DNA from: Paenibacillus albidus
Lineage (GTDB): Bacteria > Bacillota > Bacilli > Paenibacillales > Paenibacillaceae
Assembly: GCF_014644435.1 (NCBI RefSeq)
Contig: NZ_BMKR01000013.1
Coordinates: forward strand, 62,001 to 126,000
DNA length: 64,000 nucleotides
Reading direction: 5' to 3'
Shown: in pieces, positions 49,946-58,716 of the stretch
Layout of the letters: every line of letters starts with the position of its first letter
Position numbering within the stretch: position 1 is the first letter of the stretch
Program-made: the position numbers and the translations under genes
Notes under the pieces: generated by a model
Told to the model about the DNA's origin: nothing
Seen by the model: only the letters and a program-made list of their open reading frames with translations
Databases searched by the model: none

Positions 49946-52411
49946 ATGCAGCTTGTCGATCTAAACGGAAAATGGCACATGCGACGACTTCACGCGCTGA
50001 AATGGCTGGAGGCCAGCGTGCCGGGCTCTGTCTATCATGATTTATTGAATGCGGGGGAAATGCCGGACCCGTTCTACCGCGAGCAGGAGTACGAGGTTCT
50101 GGAATTGTCCAATTACGATTATGAATATCAGCGCACATTTCAGGTGGACGCCGGGGCACTGGCACATGACCGCGTGGTCCTGCTGTGTGAAGGGCTGGAT
50201 ACCCTGTGCGAGCTGTCCCTGAACGGAACCCCTATTCTGAACAGTGACAATATGCACCGGACGTATGAAGTGGACATTAAACCTGTATTAACTCCCGGCG
50301 AAAATACAATACATGCGATATTCCGTTCCCCTGTGGAATATTCCCTGCGGAAGCAGGCGGAGCTGCCGCTGATAAACTGCGCCGATGCGGTAGAAGGGAT
50401 CTCCCACCTGCGCAAAGCGCATTCCATGTTCGGCTGGGACTGGGGTCCAAAGCTGCCCGATATGGGCATCTGGAGAAGCATTTCAATCAAGGGCTATGAC
50501 AGCGCCCGTCTCGACGATGTGTATATTACGCAATTCCACGAAGACAACAAGGTCACGCTGGATGTCCGGGTGAGAACGGAGAGCTGGCAGGAGGCTGAAA
50601 GAGAAATTGTGGTTAAAGTCCAGGCTCCATCAGGTGAAGTATTGGAACACCGTGTGTCCGAGACCGCTCATACTGATCATCATATTGCGGTGGAGATCCC
50701 GGAGCCGGAGCTGTGGTGGCCGAATAACCTTGGTGCACAGCCCCTGTACAACGTAGAGGTAATTCTGGTTCAGCAGGAGCAAGAACTTGATCTCAGGGAG
50801 CTGCGGATCGGACTCCGAACCATTACAGTGAAGCAGGAAGAAGACCAGTGGGGAGAATCGTTTGCCTTTGAGGTCAACGGCGTGCCTATTTTCTCAACGG
50901 GTGCCGACTATATCCTGGAGGACAACATTCTGGCGCGCAACACCCGGGAACGCACGGATCGACTGCTCCAAAGCTGCGTTGCGGCCAACTTTAATACCAT
51001 CCGTGTATGGGGAGGCGGCTACTACCCGGACGATTATTTCTATGATCTTTGTGACGAGTATGGCCTCATTGTGTGGCAGGATCATCTGTATGCCTGCGGC
51101 ATCTATGCGCTGACGGAGGAGTTCGAGGAGAACATTACCCGGGAGACCATCGACAACATGAAGCGTCTCCGCCACCATGCCTCGCTGGGCTTGTGGTGCG
51201 GGAACAACGAGCAGGAGCTGGCCTGGGACGAATGGAACTGGGAGAACCTTACCTCCCTGCAGCTTAAGGCAGATTATATCAAGCAATATGAGGTGCTGCT
51301 GCCGGCAATCGCCCGAAAAATCGATCCCAATACCTTCTATTGGCGCGCTTCGCCGTCTTCCAAGGGCGGCTTTGACAAGCCCAATGACGAGAATTACGGA
51401 GACATGCACTACTGGGGAGTGTGGCACGGCAAAGAGCCGTTTACCGATTACCGGAAGCTCTATCCGCGTTACATGTCCGAATTCGGGCTCCAGTCCTTCC
51501 CGGGCCTGAAGACCACCCAGACTTTTACTTTGCCGGAGGACCGCAATATCTTCTCCTATGTCATGGAGTCCCATCAGAAGAACAGTACCGGGAATGAGAA
51601 AATCCTGTACTACATCGGGGAGACTTACAAATATCCTAAGGATTTTGAATCCATTTTATATGCGTCGCAGCTCATTCAGGCAGAAGGCATGCGCTGCGGG
51701 GTTGAGCATTGGCGCAGGCACAGAGGACGCTGCATGGGTGCCTTGTACTGGCAGCTGAACGACTGCTGGCCGGTAGCCTCCTGGTCCAGCATCGACTATT
51801 ACGGCCGTTGGAAAGCCATGCATTATGCGGCCAGACAGTTCTTTGCGCCGCTTCTCGTCTCAGCCCACGATGAGGGGACCAAGGTCTCCCTTCATGTGTC
51901 CAACGAGAGCCGGGAGGATGCTGCGGGTGAATTGAGATGGAGACTGCTGACCCCGGCATCGGAAGTGCTGCTGGAATCCGCGAAGCCGGTGGAGATTGCC
52001 GCATTAAGTACTGCCGAGTTCGAGCAGCTTGATTTCGGCCATATCCTGGACACGAAAGACAAGAAGCGCGAAGCCTATCTGGAATACGCCTTGGTGGTGA
52101 ACGGCGAGGCAAAGAGCCAGGGAACGGTTCTGTTCGTCAAGCCGAAGCACTTCCGCTTTGCTGATCCTGAGATCGAAGCCGTACTCGCAGAGGAAGAAGA
52201 TCGGTTCGTCATCACGGTGAAGTCCAAAGCCTATGCCCGGTTTGTAGAGCTTGGCTTCAAGGAAGCGGATGCCATCTTCAGCGACAATTATTTCGACATG
52301 TCGGCAGGCGTGGAAAGAACCGTTACCGTCGCCAAAAAAGATCTCGGCAAGCCCGCAACGGCAGACGAACTGCGCGCCCAGCTTACTGTGCGCTCTGTCT
52401 TTGATATTTAA
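49946..52411 (+). CDS. Beta-mannosidase (glycoside hydrolase family 2)
   Basis: An 821-residue cytoplasmic enzyme removing terminal beta-linked mannose. The N-terminal sugar-binding domain begins LNGKWHMRRL and includes SMFGWDWGPKLPDMGIWR, a GH2 mannosidase hallmark. The TIM barrel has the acid/base glutamate in CGNNEQE (Glu422) and the nucleophile in YMSEFGLQSFPG (Glu512). MGALYWQLNDCWPVASW is also typical of this group. There is no signal peptide. GGGAGG precedes the ATG. Substrates probably enter as short mannosides, perhaps through a PTS or ABC importer (inference). Confidence 0.95.
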   Translation: MQLVDLNGKWHMRRLHALKWLEASVPGSVYHDLLNAGEMPDPFYREQEYEVLELSNYDYEYQRTFQVDAGALAHDRVVLLCEGLDTLCELSLNGTPILNSDNMHRTYEVDIKPVLTPGENTIHAIFRSPVEYSLRKQAELPLINCADAVEGISHLRKAHSMFGWDWGPKLPDMGIWRSISIKGYDSARLDDVYITQFHEDNKVTLDVRVRTESWQEAEREIVVKVQAPSGEVLEHRVSETAHTDHHIAVEIPEPELWWPNNLGAQPLYNVEVILVQQEQELDLRELRIGLRTITVKQEEDQWGESFAFEVNGVPIFSTGADYILEDNILARNTRERTDRLLQSCVAANFNTIRVWGGGYYPDDYFYDLCDEYGLIVWQDHLYACGIYALTEEFEENITRETIDNMKRLRHHASLGLWCGNNEQELAWDEWNWENLTSLQLKADYIKQYEVLLPAIARKIDPNTFYWRASPSSKGGFDKPNDENYGDMHYWGVWHGKEPFTDYRKLYPRYMSEFGLQSFPGLKTTQTFTLPEDRNIFSYVMESHQKNSTGNEKILYYIGETYKYPKDFESILYASQLIQAEGMRCGVEHWRRHRGRCMGALYWQLNDCWPVASWSSIDYYGRWKAMHYAARQFFAPLLVSAHDEGTKVSLHVSNESREDAAGELRWRLLTPASEVLLESAKPVEIAALSTAEFEQLDFGHILDTKDKKREAYLEYALVVNGEAKSQGTVLFVKPKHFRFADPEIEAVLAEEEDRFVITVKSKAYARFVELGFKEADAIFSDNYFDMSAGVERTVTVAKKDLGKPATADELRAQLTVRSVFDI

Positions 52412-52488
52412 TCCACATACCTCGCTGGACATTTGAATACCGTTTAAGGTTATGATTGGCCTTGGCCATCTGCTGTGAGGTGAAAAAA

Positions 52489-52550
52489 GGGAAGGTCACC
52501 CCTTCCGGGTATCCCGATACTCGGAGGGATACCTTCCCATTATTTTTTTG
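52489..52550 (+). terminator. Terminator after beta-mannosidase
   Basis: Nested arms GGGAAGGT/ACCTTCCC and GTATCCC/GGGATAC, with a run of seven T following. Strong intrinsic terminator. Confidence 0.88.
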
Positions 52551-52841
52551 AAGTTAGGATATAAGTTCGTCTTGCATGCTGGTCAATTCGGGGATTCCCC
52601 TTGTAAAGTAACGGAGCTTGATCCTCCGAACCGTGTCGGTTTTAACAGGGGTAAGGATTGGCATCTTGCCTTTGAATTGAAAGAAATCGATGGAAAAACG
52701 GAATTCACCTTGATTCATTCCGGCTGGGATCCGGAAAAGGTTACTGAATTTGGTCAACCGCATTCGATCGTCCGCGGCTTTATGAACAGCGGTTGGGAGA
52801 AAATCGTCCAAGAAAAACTGCCTGCCTATATCGAGGCTTAG
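52548..52841 (+). pseudogene. SRPBCC/AHSA1-family protein, N-terminally truncated
   Basis: Ninety-seven codons from a TTG inside the preceding terminator's T tract. The frame has CKVTELDPPNRVGFNRGKDW then HLAFELKEIDGKTEFTLIHS, the C-terminal two thirds of an AHSA1-like START-fold protein. The usual N-terminal helix and first strands are absent and there is no ribosome site, so it is probably a remnant fused to the terminator region. Confidence 0.7.
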
Positions 52842-52925
52842 CGTGCCTGTCGCTGAATCTGGACATGATGTGTTTTAAGGAATAGCAGCCGAACGGCTGG
52901 AGTCGGACCATAACGAGGAATGATG

Positions 52926-52963
52926 AACCGGGAGGCGTGAGATTGCACGCTTCCCGGTTTTTT
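52926..52963 (+). terminator. Terminator after the SRPBCC remnant
   Basis: AACCGGGAGGCGTG pairs with CACGCTTCCCGGTT around AGATTG (one mismatch) and is followed by TTTTTG. Confidence 0.9.
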
Positions 52964-53051
52964 GTTTTTATATCAATTGAACAAAAGAAAGGAACAAGGG
53001 GCACGAGTAACGGAGAGAAAGGTTGGAGCTGGAGGAGCGGTGCGTCCGCCT

Positions 53052-53107
53052 TTGTTTTTGGATTTCCTCCAAAAAGAGCTTGAACCTTCTAAGAAATCCA
53101 AAAACAA
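53052..53107. repeat. 15-base perfect inverted repeat
   Basis: TTGTTTTTGGATTTC and GAAATCCAAAAACAA are separated by 26 bases. It lies in a gene-free stretch (52964-53270) with no other clear feature. It may be a small dispersed repeat of the genome or a structured RNA. Confidence 0.7.
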
Positions 53108-53270
53108 CAGCGGCCAGAAGCCCGACCATTTCTCGTAGTTGCGATCAGACCCGCCCTATACAAATCTTAAGTTCAACTTATATAGACTCTCAGTACAAAA
53201 AGACATAAAATCCAATATCCCAGCATTCAAAAAAAGCGTTTATATAACGAAAGAATTATATCGGTGCCAA

Positions 53271-54143
53271 TCACTGCCTTACTCCGTCCCTTATATAATC
53301 CATCAGCAACGATCTCGAAGCTGGGATATACTCATCTTTTCGGAGCTGAAGCAGACCAACGGGAATAGTGGAATCGTACATATCAACGCCTATTTTAACG
53401 ACTCCCTCCGGCAAGTGCGTTGAATCCAGAACCACTCCAACAAAATCAAGCTCCCGTACGAAGCCTGGAATGGTTGAGATTTGACTTACTGTATACAGGA
53501 ATGGAGCCTTGGTGAAGCGGGATAGCTGTCTGGTTAATCGCAAATAATATAAGCAGGTTTGCCCGCCTGCCACCATGGGATAGTCGAGCAGGTCCTCTAA
53601 CGATATACCCGCTATTTTGTCTAAAGGGTGATTGGCAGGAACAATGAAGGCGATCTTCTCGTTATAGAGCGGTTCAAAGTGAAAAGAGGATAATTCGGCT
53701 GGCTCGCCGCATATGGCAAAATCCAGCTGTTTCTGTAGTACCGCTCGTGAAAGAGAGTCGGTGTTTCCGATGACGATGTGGCACGAAATTTGCGGTTTTT
53801 GCTCCCTGAATCGGTGTAGTACGCCAGGCAGTACATGACCAGCCCACGACTCCAGTCCGCCAATGGTTATGGTCCCGATTTCGTCTCTTTGCAAAGCTCT
53901 GGCCTGCTCCGCTGCATAATTCCAGTGCTGGATAAGCTTGTCGACCTCTGACGCGAACATGCGCCCGGCATCCGTCAGCTCTGCCTCCCATCCCCGTTTG
54001 AACAGCTGAATGCCCAACTCTTTCTCCAACCGTTGAATCTGATTCGTTATGGTTGATTGTGCATAGTTCAATTTCGCCGCCGCTTTGGCGAACGTTCCTT
54101 CTTGAATAATGGTTCGAAACGCAGTGAGTTCTTTCAGGTCCAT
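53271..54143 (-). CDS. LysR-family transcriptional regulator
   Basis: A 290-residue regulator. The N-terminal winged helix reads TFAKAAAKLNYAQSTITNQI followed by QRLEKELGIQLFKRG. The C-terminal effector domain has TITIGGLESWAGHVLPGVLH and KIAFIVPANHPLDKIA. It is divergent from a tautomerase/carboxymuconolactone-decarboxylase pair 110 bases away, which it probably controls. The effector is unknown. Confidence 0.93.
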   Translation of the reverse strand: MDLKELTAFRTIIQEGTFAKAAAKLNYAQSTITNQIQRLEKELGIQLFKRGWEAELTDAGRMFASEVDKLIQHWNYAAEQARALQRDEIGTITIGGLESWAGHVLPGVLHRFREQKPQISCHIVIGNTDSLSRAVLQKQLDFAICGEPAELSSFHFEPLYNEKIAFIVPANHPLDKIAGISLEDLLDYPMVAGGQTCLYYLRLTRQLSRFTKAPFLYTVSQISTIPGFVRELDFVGVVLDSTHLPEGVVKIGVDMYDSTIPVGLLQLRKDEYIPASRSLLMDYIRDGVRQ

Positions 54144-54253
54144 GGTTCATACCTCCATCTATATTTTCGAACAAGATAATCATTTTATTCAATTATATAG
54201 ATAAAGATGAGAGGAGTACAATAGGGATATCCCATAAAAGGAGTGACCTCATC

Positions 54254-54673
54254 ATGCCCTTTATTCGCGTGAGTTACCAGGAAGATCAGTACACGCCCAC
54301 GGAGTTGCCTCTGATCAGCAAAGTGATTATGGAAGCTCTTATTGAACATTTTAATGTGCCTGAAGACGACTGTTTTCAAGCGTTTCATGCCCATAAGCCC
54401 TATGAATTTTACTACAACCGCAATTACCTGAATGTCGAACGCAGTGATCGGCTGTTGTATATTCAAATCACGCTGAAGTCAGGCAGAAGTACTGCGCAAA
54501 AAACCGGCTTTTACAAAAGCTTGGCTGAACACTTGGCAAACATCGTGAACGTTAGGCAAGACGATGTATTTGCCGTATTGGTCAATACCGAATTCGAGGA
54601 TTGGACGTTTGGCAATGGCATCGCGCAAATGATCCAGGCCTCAGAGAACGGGAAGGAGGGAGGCTTGGAATGA
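54254..54673 (+). CDS. Tautomerase-family protein
   Basis: A 139-residue protein of the 4-oxalocrotonate tautomerase superfamily, long (two-module) type. The N-terminus MPFIRVSYQEDQYTPTEL gives the catalytic Pro1 after Met removal. The second part contains LYIQITLKSGRSTAQKTGFY, as in the YolI/tautomerase_2 group. AAAGGAGTGACC precedes the ATG. It overlaps the next gene by four bases (ATGA). The substrate is probably an unsaturated keto acid or similar (inference). Confidence 0.88.
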   Translation: MPFIRVSYQEDQYTPTELPLISKVIMEALIEHFNVPEDDCFQAFHAHKPYEFYYNRNYLNVERSDRLLYIQITLKSGRSTAQKTGFYKSLAEHLANIVNVRQDDVFAVLVNTEFEDWTFGNGIAQMIQASENGKEGGLE

Positions 54674-54993
54674 AGCACCGGATCATAAAATCGAATGCTC
54701 GAGAATCCCTTGGGGATATTGCTCCTGCTTTTGTACGATATTCCGAAGACGTGCTCTTCGGGGATGTATGGAGAAGGACAGAGTTATCGCTTCGGGAACG
54801 AAGCCTGCTTACGGTATCTGCCCTAATAGTCGGAGGACATAAGGAGCAACTCCCCTATCATCTCCGGCTGGCCCGGGAAAATGGTCTCACGGAGGAAGAA
54901 CTGGTCGAAGCGATGACCCATCTTGCCTTTTATGCCGGCTGGCCGCGGGCCGCTTCGGCGTTGCAGGTTGCCAAGGAGGTATTCAGGGAATGA
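54670..54993 (+). CDS. Carboxymuconolactone decarboxylase (AhpD-like) family protein
   Basis: A 107-residue helical protein. The pattern RTELSLRERSLLTVSALIVG then LPYHLRLARENGLTEEELVE and HLAFYAGWPRAASAL is the CMD family. The CxxC pair of AhpD peroxidase helpers is absent, so it belongs to the decarboxylase-like branch. The ATG overlaps the tautomerase stop, preceded by GGAAGGAGGGAGG. Together with the tautomerase it suggests a small aromatic or keto-acid degradation or detoxification module under LysR control. Confidence 0.9.
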   Translation: MKHRIIKSNARESLGDIAPAFVRYSEDVLFGDVWRRTELSLRERSLLTVSALIVGGHKEQLPYHLRLARENGLTEEELVEAMTHLAFYAGWPRAASALQVAKEVFRE

Positions 54994-55037
54994 AGCGTGA
55001 AAAAGCAGCCGTTACGTGCCCTGCTAATATGGAGTGA

Positions 55038-55295
55038 ATGAATAAAGGTAAGCCAATAGAAACTGAAATGGACAAAATGATTGTGTTAAGCGAACTGTTT
55101 GGCGTAAGCTTGGATCATCTGGTCAAGGATGTTCCCAGCAGTACCGGGGGAGTGGAGCGTATCTCAAGCCCCCCTAACGTGGATCTGAAATCCATGTTTC
55201 ATTATGAGTACAAAAGCGAGCGAACCGCAGCTTACCGGCATGCTGAAAAAGGAGGCAAAATCACCGGATGTTCTGGAGCTCAAAGAGGTAAATAA
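55038..55295 (+). pseudogene. XRE-family regulator fragment
   Basis: The frame has EMDKMIVLSELFGVSLDHLV KD, the end of a Cro/C1-type helix-turn-helix domain, then SPPNVDLKSMFHYEYKSER, which in full proteins leads to a membrane-associated C-terminal part. Here the DNA-recognition helices at the start are missing and the end is out of frame, so it is a remnant. Another short frame (from 55204, MSTKASEPQLTGMLKKEAKS) overlaps the end but is not recognised. Confidence 0.65.
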
Positions 55296-55349
55296 ACCGG
55301 TTCGATTGAAATCGCGCTTATGCAACAAACAACGGAACAACATGCAAAT

Positions 55350-55387
55350 AAAGAGACAGCCAGGTTAGGGTTACTGGCTGTCTCTTT
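55350..55387 (+). terminator. Terminator after XRE fragment
   Basis: AAAGAGACAGCCAG and CTGGCTGTCTCTTT form a perfect 14-base stem around a 10-base loop, followed by a long T run. Confidence 0.93.
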
Positions 55388-55548
55388 AATTTTTTTTTTA
55401 AACTATTTGTAAAAGAAAATCCGGTGAACAAACAGGAATGCCATTTGCTAACGAAAAAGGATGGATTTTAGATGAAGCTAAAGTTAAACTAGTTCCTCTG
55501 CTTCGACAGATTATAATGAGAACAACACAGTGGGAGGTAGATGTAATC

Positions 55549-56952
55549 ATGGTTAACCAAGTGCAAGCAAGTATTCAAGTATCAGCTAAGCTTCCTGTTT
55601 CCTATACACCAGATGTGGTTGTGGTGGGAGGTGGAGCATCAGGTGTTGCAGCAGCTATGGCTGCCGCCCGTAACGGAGCTGAAACCTTATTGATCGAGCA
55701 ACGAGGGTATTTAGGCGGAATGGGAACGGCAGCGCTGGTACCCGCGTTCTGCCCTTATACGGATGGTGAGAAACCTATCATACGGGGGATCGGCCTAGAG
55801 CTTTTGGAGAAGATGAAGCAAGCTGCCGGTGAAGCCTTCTACAGTCGTAATAAGGATAGATTAGATTGGGTAGCTATCGATGTTGAGACCCTTAAGGGTG
55901 TATATGACCAGAAGGTAATGGAAAGCGGCGCTAAGATTTTATTTCACACCTTTGCCGATCAGGTTCTGTTGGAGGGAGATCGCATCAGCGGTCTTGTGAT
56001 CAGTAATAAATCCGGACGCTCAGTCATTCAAGCTAAACTGTATATCGATGCCACGGGGGACGCGGATCTCGCAGCACTGTCTGGCGTGCCATTCCAAACC
56101 GGGGGAGAGCACGGTGAATTGCAGCCAGGTACCATGTGTTATGTAGTCACAGGAGCAAATAAGGCTCGTTTTGATCAATTTAAAGACGATACAGGACAAG
56201 ATGGAGCCTTGGAGAATACTGTCATAGAGGCACAGCGAAATGGAGATCTTCCCGAAGGACGTAAGCGTATTTCAGGCATTGCTTGGATTACGGATACGGT
56301 TGCTGGTTTCAACTTTGGACATATATTTGGAATTGATGGGACAAAAGCGGAGGATTTAACCCGGGCAGCCATCGAAGGGCGGCAATTAATTCAAGTGCAA
56401 ATCCAATTTTTGCGTAAATATGTGCCTGGGTTTGAGGATATCCATCTCGTCCATTCCGGTGATCAAATTGGTATTCGTGAAACACGGCGAATCGCAGGCG
56501 ACTACAAACTGGTCGTGGAGGATTACATATCGATGCGATCGTTTGAGGATGATATCGCGCGCAACGCCTACTTCATTGATATTCATCTCGCAAATGCCAG
56601 CAGCACAATGACGATCAAGTATTTGCCAAAAGGAAAATCACATGGTGTCCCTTATCGTTGTATGCTGCCGCAAGGTAAATCCAATCTGATTGTAGCTGGA
56701 CGCTCCGTCTCATCCGATCGTCCGGTGCAGGGCTCGCTTCGTGTCATGCCTAATTGCTTTGCGATGGGGCAAGCCGCAGGTACGGCAGCGGCCATGGCGA
56801 GTGTGAATGGAGGAGGATTCCGCGAAATATCCGTATCCGGGCTTCAGCGTAAGCTGATCGAGCAAGGCGCTTGGCTTGGGGAGCGGCCGGGTTTTGCAGA
56901 GCATGATCAAGCTGCTGTTACCAATCATATTGAATTTGAAGAGGAATGCTAG
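55549..56952 (+). CDS. FAD-dependent oxidoreductase
   Basis: A 467-residue flavoprotein. The dinucleotide-binding motif VVVVGGGASGVAAAMAAARN lies near the N-terminus, followed by LIEQRGYLGGMGTAALVP, and the FAD-contact region DATGDADLAALSGVPFQTGG and RSVSSDRPVQGSLRVMPNC. These are signatures of the large family of FAD oxidoreductases often found beside Yes/Lpl-type sugar transporters. The ATG was chosen because GGGAGGT lies ten bases upstream; a longer form is open from 55438. The substrate is unknown. It precedes a YesN-YesM pair. Confidence 0.88.
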   Translation: MVNQVQASIQVSAKLPVSYTPDVVVVGGGASGVAAAMAAARNGAETLLIEQRGYLGGMGTAALVPAFCPYTDGEKPIIRGIGLELLEKMKQAAGEAFYSRNKDRLDWVAIDVETLKGVYDQKVMESGAKILFHTFADQVLLEGDRISGLVISNKSGRSVIQAKLYIDATGDADLAALSGVPFQTGGEHGELQPGTMCYVVTGANKARFDQFKDDTGQDGALENTVIEAQRNGDLPEGRKRISGIAWITDTVAGFNFGHIFGIDGTKAEDLTRAAIEGRQLIQVQIQFLRKYVPGFEDIHLVHSGDQIGIRETRRIAGDYKLVVEDYISMRSFEDDIARNAYFIDIHLANASSTMTIKYLPKGKSHGVPYRCMLPQGKSNLIVAGRSVSSDRPVQGSLRVMPNCFAMGQAAGTAAAMASVNGGGFREISVSGLQRKLIEQGAWLGERPGFAEHDQAAVTNHIEFEEEC

Positions 56953-56971
56953 GCTGCCGCTAATAATAATA

Positions 56972-57021
56972 AAGGTCGACCTCCTGTTAAGCTAGGCAGG
57001 GGAGTCGATCCTTTTGTTTTT
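56972..57021 (+). terminator. Terminator after FAD oxidoreductase gene
   Basis: AGGTCGACCTCC pairs imperfectly with GGGGAGTCGATCCT, followed by TTTGTTTTTTT. Confidence 0.65.
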
Positions 57022-57084
57022 TTATAGGTGAAACTGCATTTCCAGTTATACTAAATGAGCAAGGGATAGGAGGTCAATGATCTT

Positions 57085-58695
57085 ATGTATCGATTAGTTA
57101 TTGTAGACGATGAAGCTGCCGTTCGCTTTGGACTAAGCACCTATTTTGACTGGAGTCAGTATGGTATTGAGGTTGTAGGTGAGGCTGAAGATGGGGATGA
57201 GGCCTTAGAGGTCATCGAGCGGGTCAGGCCGAATATTGTGCTTACTGATGTTCGTATGCCCAATATGGATGGAATTTGTTTATCCATGGAAATTAAGGAG
57301 AGGCTTCCGACCACCCAAATTGTATTTGTCAGCGGTCATGATGATGTTGATTATCTTAAGTCTGCGTTGAAGGTCAATGCGGTTGATTATATATTCAAGC
57401 CAGTGAATATGCAGGAGCTGACCACAGTTATTGAGCGCGTAGTGGCTGTGTTGCAAGATGCGGAGGAAGAACGCACATATATTGTAGATATGCAGGTTAA
57501 GCTTACGCAGAGCATGCCTTTACTGCGTGAGAAGTTCCTCATGTCCTTGATTCGTGATGGGGTCACACATCCGGAGCGTATTAAGGATAAGCTTGATTTC
57601 CTTGAGCTTGATCTGCCGATGACAGCTGATTACTGGACCATCCTTGTGAACATCGATGATAGTGCAGTAGTCGTCTTAACTCGCTCCGAGCGGGATCAGC
57701 AATTGCTTTCCTATTCTGTTCTTAATATTATACAGGAATTAATCAATCGGAATATGCATGGATACATGTTTGAGAATAGAAATGGTGAGTTCGTAGGTAT
57801 TCTGAGAATGAGAAAGGAGGATAACCAAGAGGGGCAATTGTTCCGTTTAGCAGAGGAAATTCGCGATAATCTCCAGCGCTGGCTAAAGATAAGTGTGACT
57901 ATCGGTGTTGGCGAGCGCATCTCATCCCTGACTTCATTGCCTCAATCGTATACTCAGGCACGTGAAGCTGCTGAACAGAGATGGTTTTTAGGCAAAAATC
58001 ATATCCTATCGATCGATAATTTACAGCAGGATAAGAACACTTTCTATCGATTCGATCTTGCTCAGGGAGAACGTATCTTGTCTATGGTGAAAGCAGCGGA
58101 TAAGGATAAGCTGCTTTCGGAGCTAGATAAGGTTTTTGAACCGTTGGCACGCAGCCGCAAGGAAGGACTTGTTACCTGTCGCCATGTCAGCTTGCAATTG
58201 ATTTTACTAACAAGCCGTCTTATGCTGGAATTAAATATGCTGGCACCGGAAATAGCAGACAAGGAGACACTGCTCTGGGAGCAGGTTTTTAAGCAAGAAA
58301 CGATGCTTGATTTAAGAACTATTGTAGAAGCCCATCTGCTAGAGGTGTGTGAACGTGTTGGTGAGAAGCGAAATGGAAGGCCTAAAAATGTGATTGAGAG
58401 AATCCAACTCTTGATTGACCAACGTTATGCGGAAAATTTACAGGTAGGCGATATCGCCAAGGAGGTCTTTTTATCTCCAACCTACTTATGTCTCTTATTT
58501 AAACAGGAGACAGGAGAAACGATTAATGAATACATCACAAGGGCCAGGATCGAGAAGGCGAAAGAGCTGCTAAGAGATCCACGTAATAAGTTCTATGAGG
58601 TCTGCTATACGGTGGGTTACTCTGATCCCAGCTATTTCAGCAAGCTATTTAAGAAGATTACAGGTCTCACACCGAGTGCCTTTCGTGATCAATAG
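57085..58695 (+). CDS. YesN-type response regulator with AraC DNA-binding domain (second system)
   Basis: A 536-residue regulator. The receiver domain has VDDEAAVRFGL and phospho-acceptor Asp55 in IVLTDVRMPNMDG. The C-terminal AraC domain reads LQVGDIAKEVFLSPTYLCLL and VCYTVGYSDPSYFSKLFKKI. The gene order is regulator then kinase, the reverse of the first system. AGGAGGTC precedes the ATG. It probably activates the downstream permease and binding-protein genes in response to an unknown saccharide. Confidence 0.93.
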   Translation: MYRLVIVDDEAAVRFGLSTYFDWSQYGIEVVGEAEDGDEALEVIERVRPNIVLTDVRMPNMDGICLSMEIKERLPTTQIVFVSGHDDVDYLKSALKVNAVDYIFKPVNMQELTTVIERVVAVLQDAEEERTYIVDMQVKLTQSMPLLREKFLMSLIRDGVTHPERIKDKLDFLELDLPMTADYWTILVNIDDSAVVVLTRSERDQQLLSYSVLNIIQELINRNMHGYMFENRNGEFVGILRMRKEDNQEGQLFRLAEEIRDNLQRWLKISVTIGVGERISSLTSLPQSYTQAREAAEQRWFLGKNHILSIDNLQQDKNTFYRFDLAQGERILSMVKAADKDKLLSELDKVFEPLARSRKEGLVTCRHVSLQLILLTSRLMLELNMLAPEIADKETLLWEQVFKQETMLDLRTIVEAHLLEVCERVGEKRNGRPKNVIERIQLLIDQRYAENLQVGDIAKEVFLSPTYLCLLFKQETGETINEYITRARIEKAKELLRDPRNKFYEVCYTVGYSDPSYFSKLFKKITGLTPSAFRDQ

Positions 58696-58716
58696 ATGTG
58701 AAGGCGGTGAAGCAGG

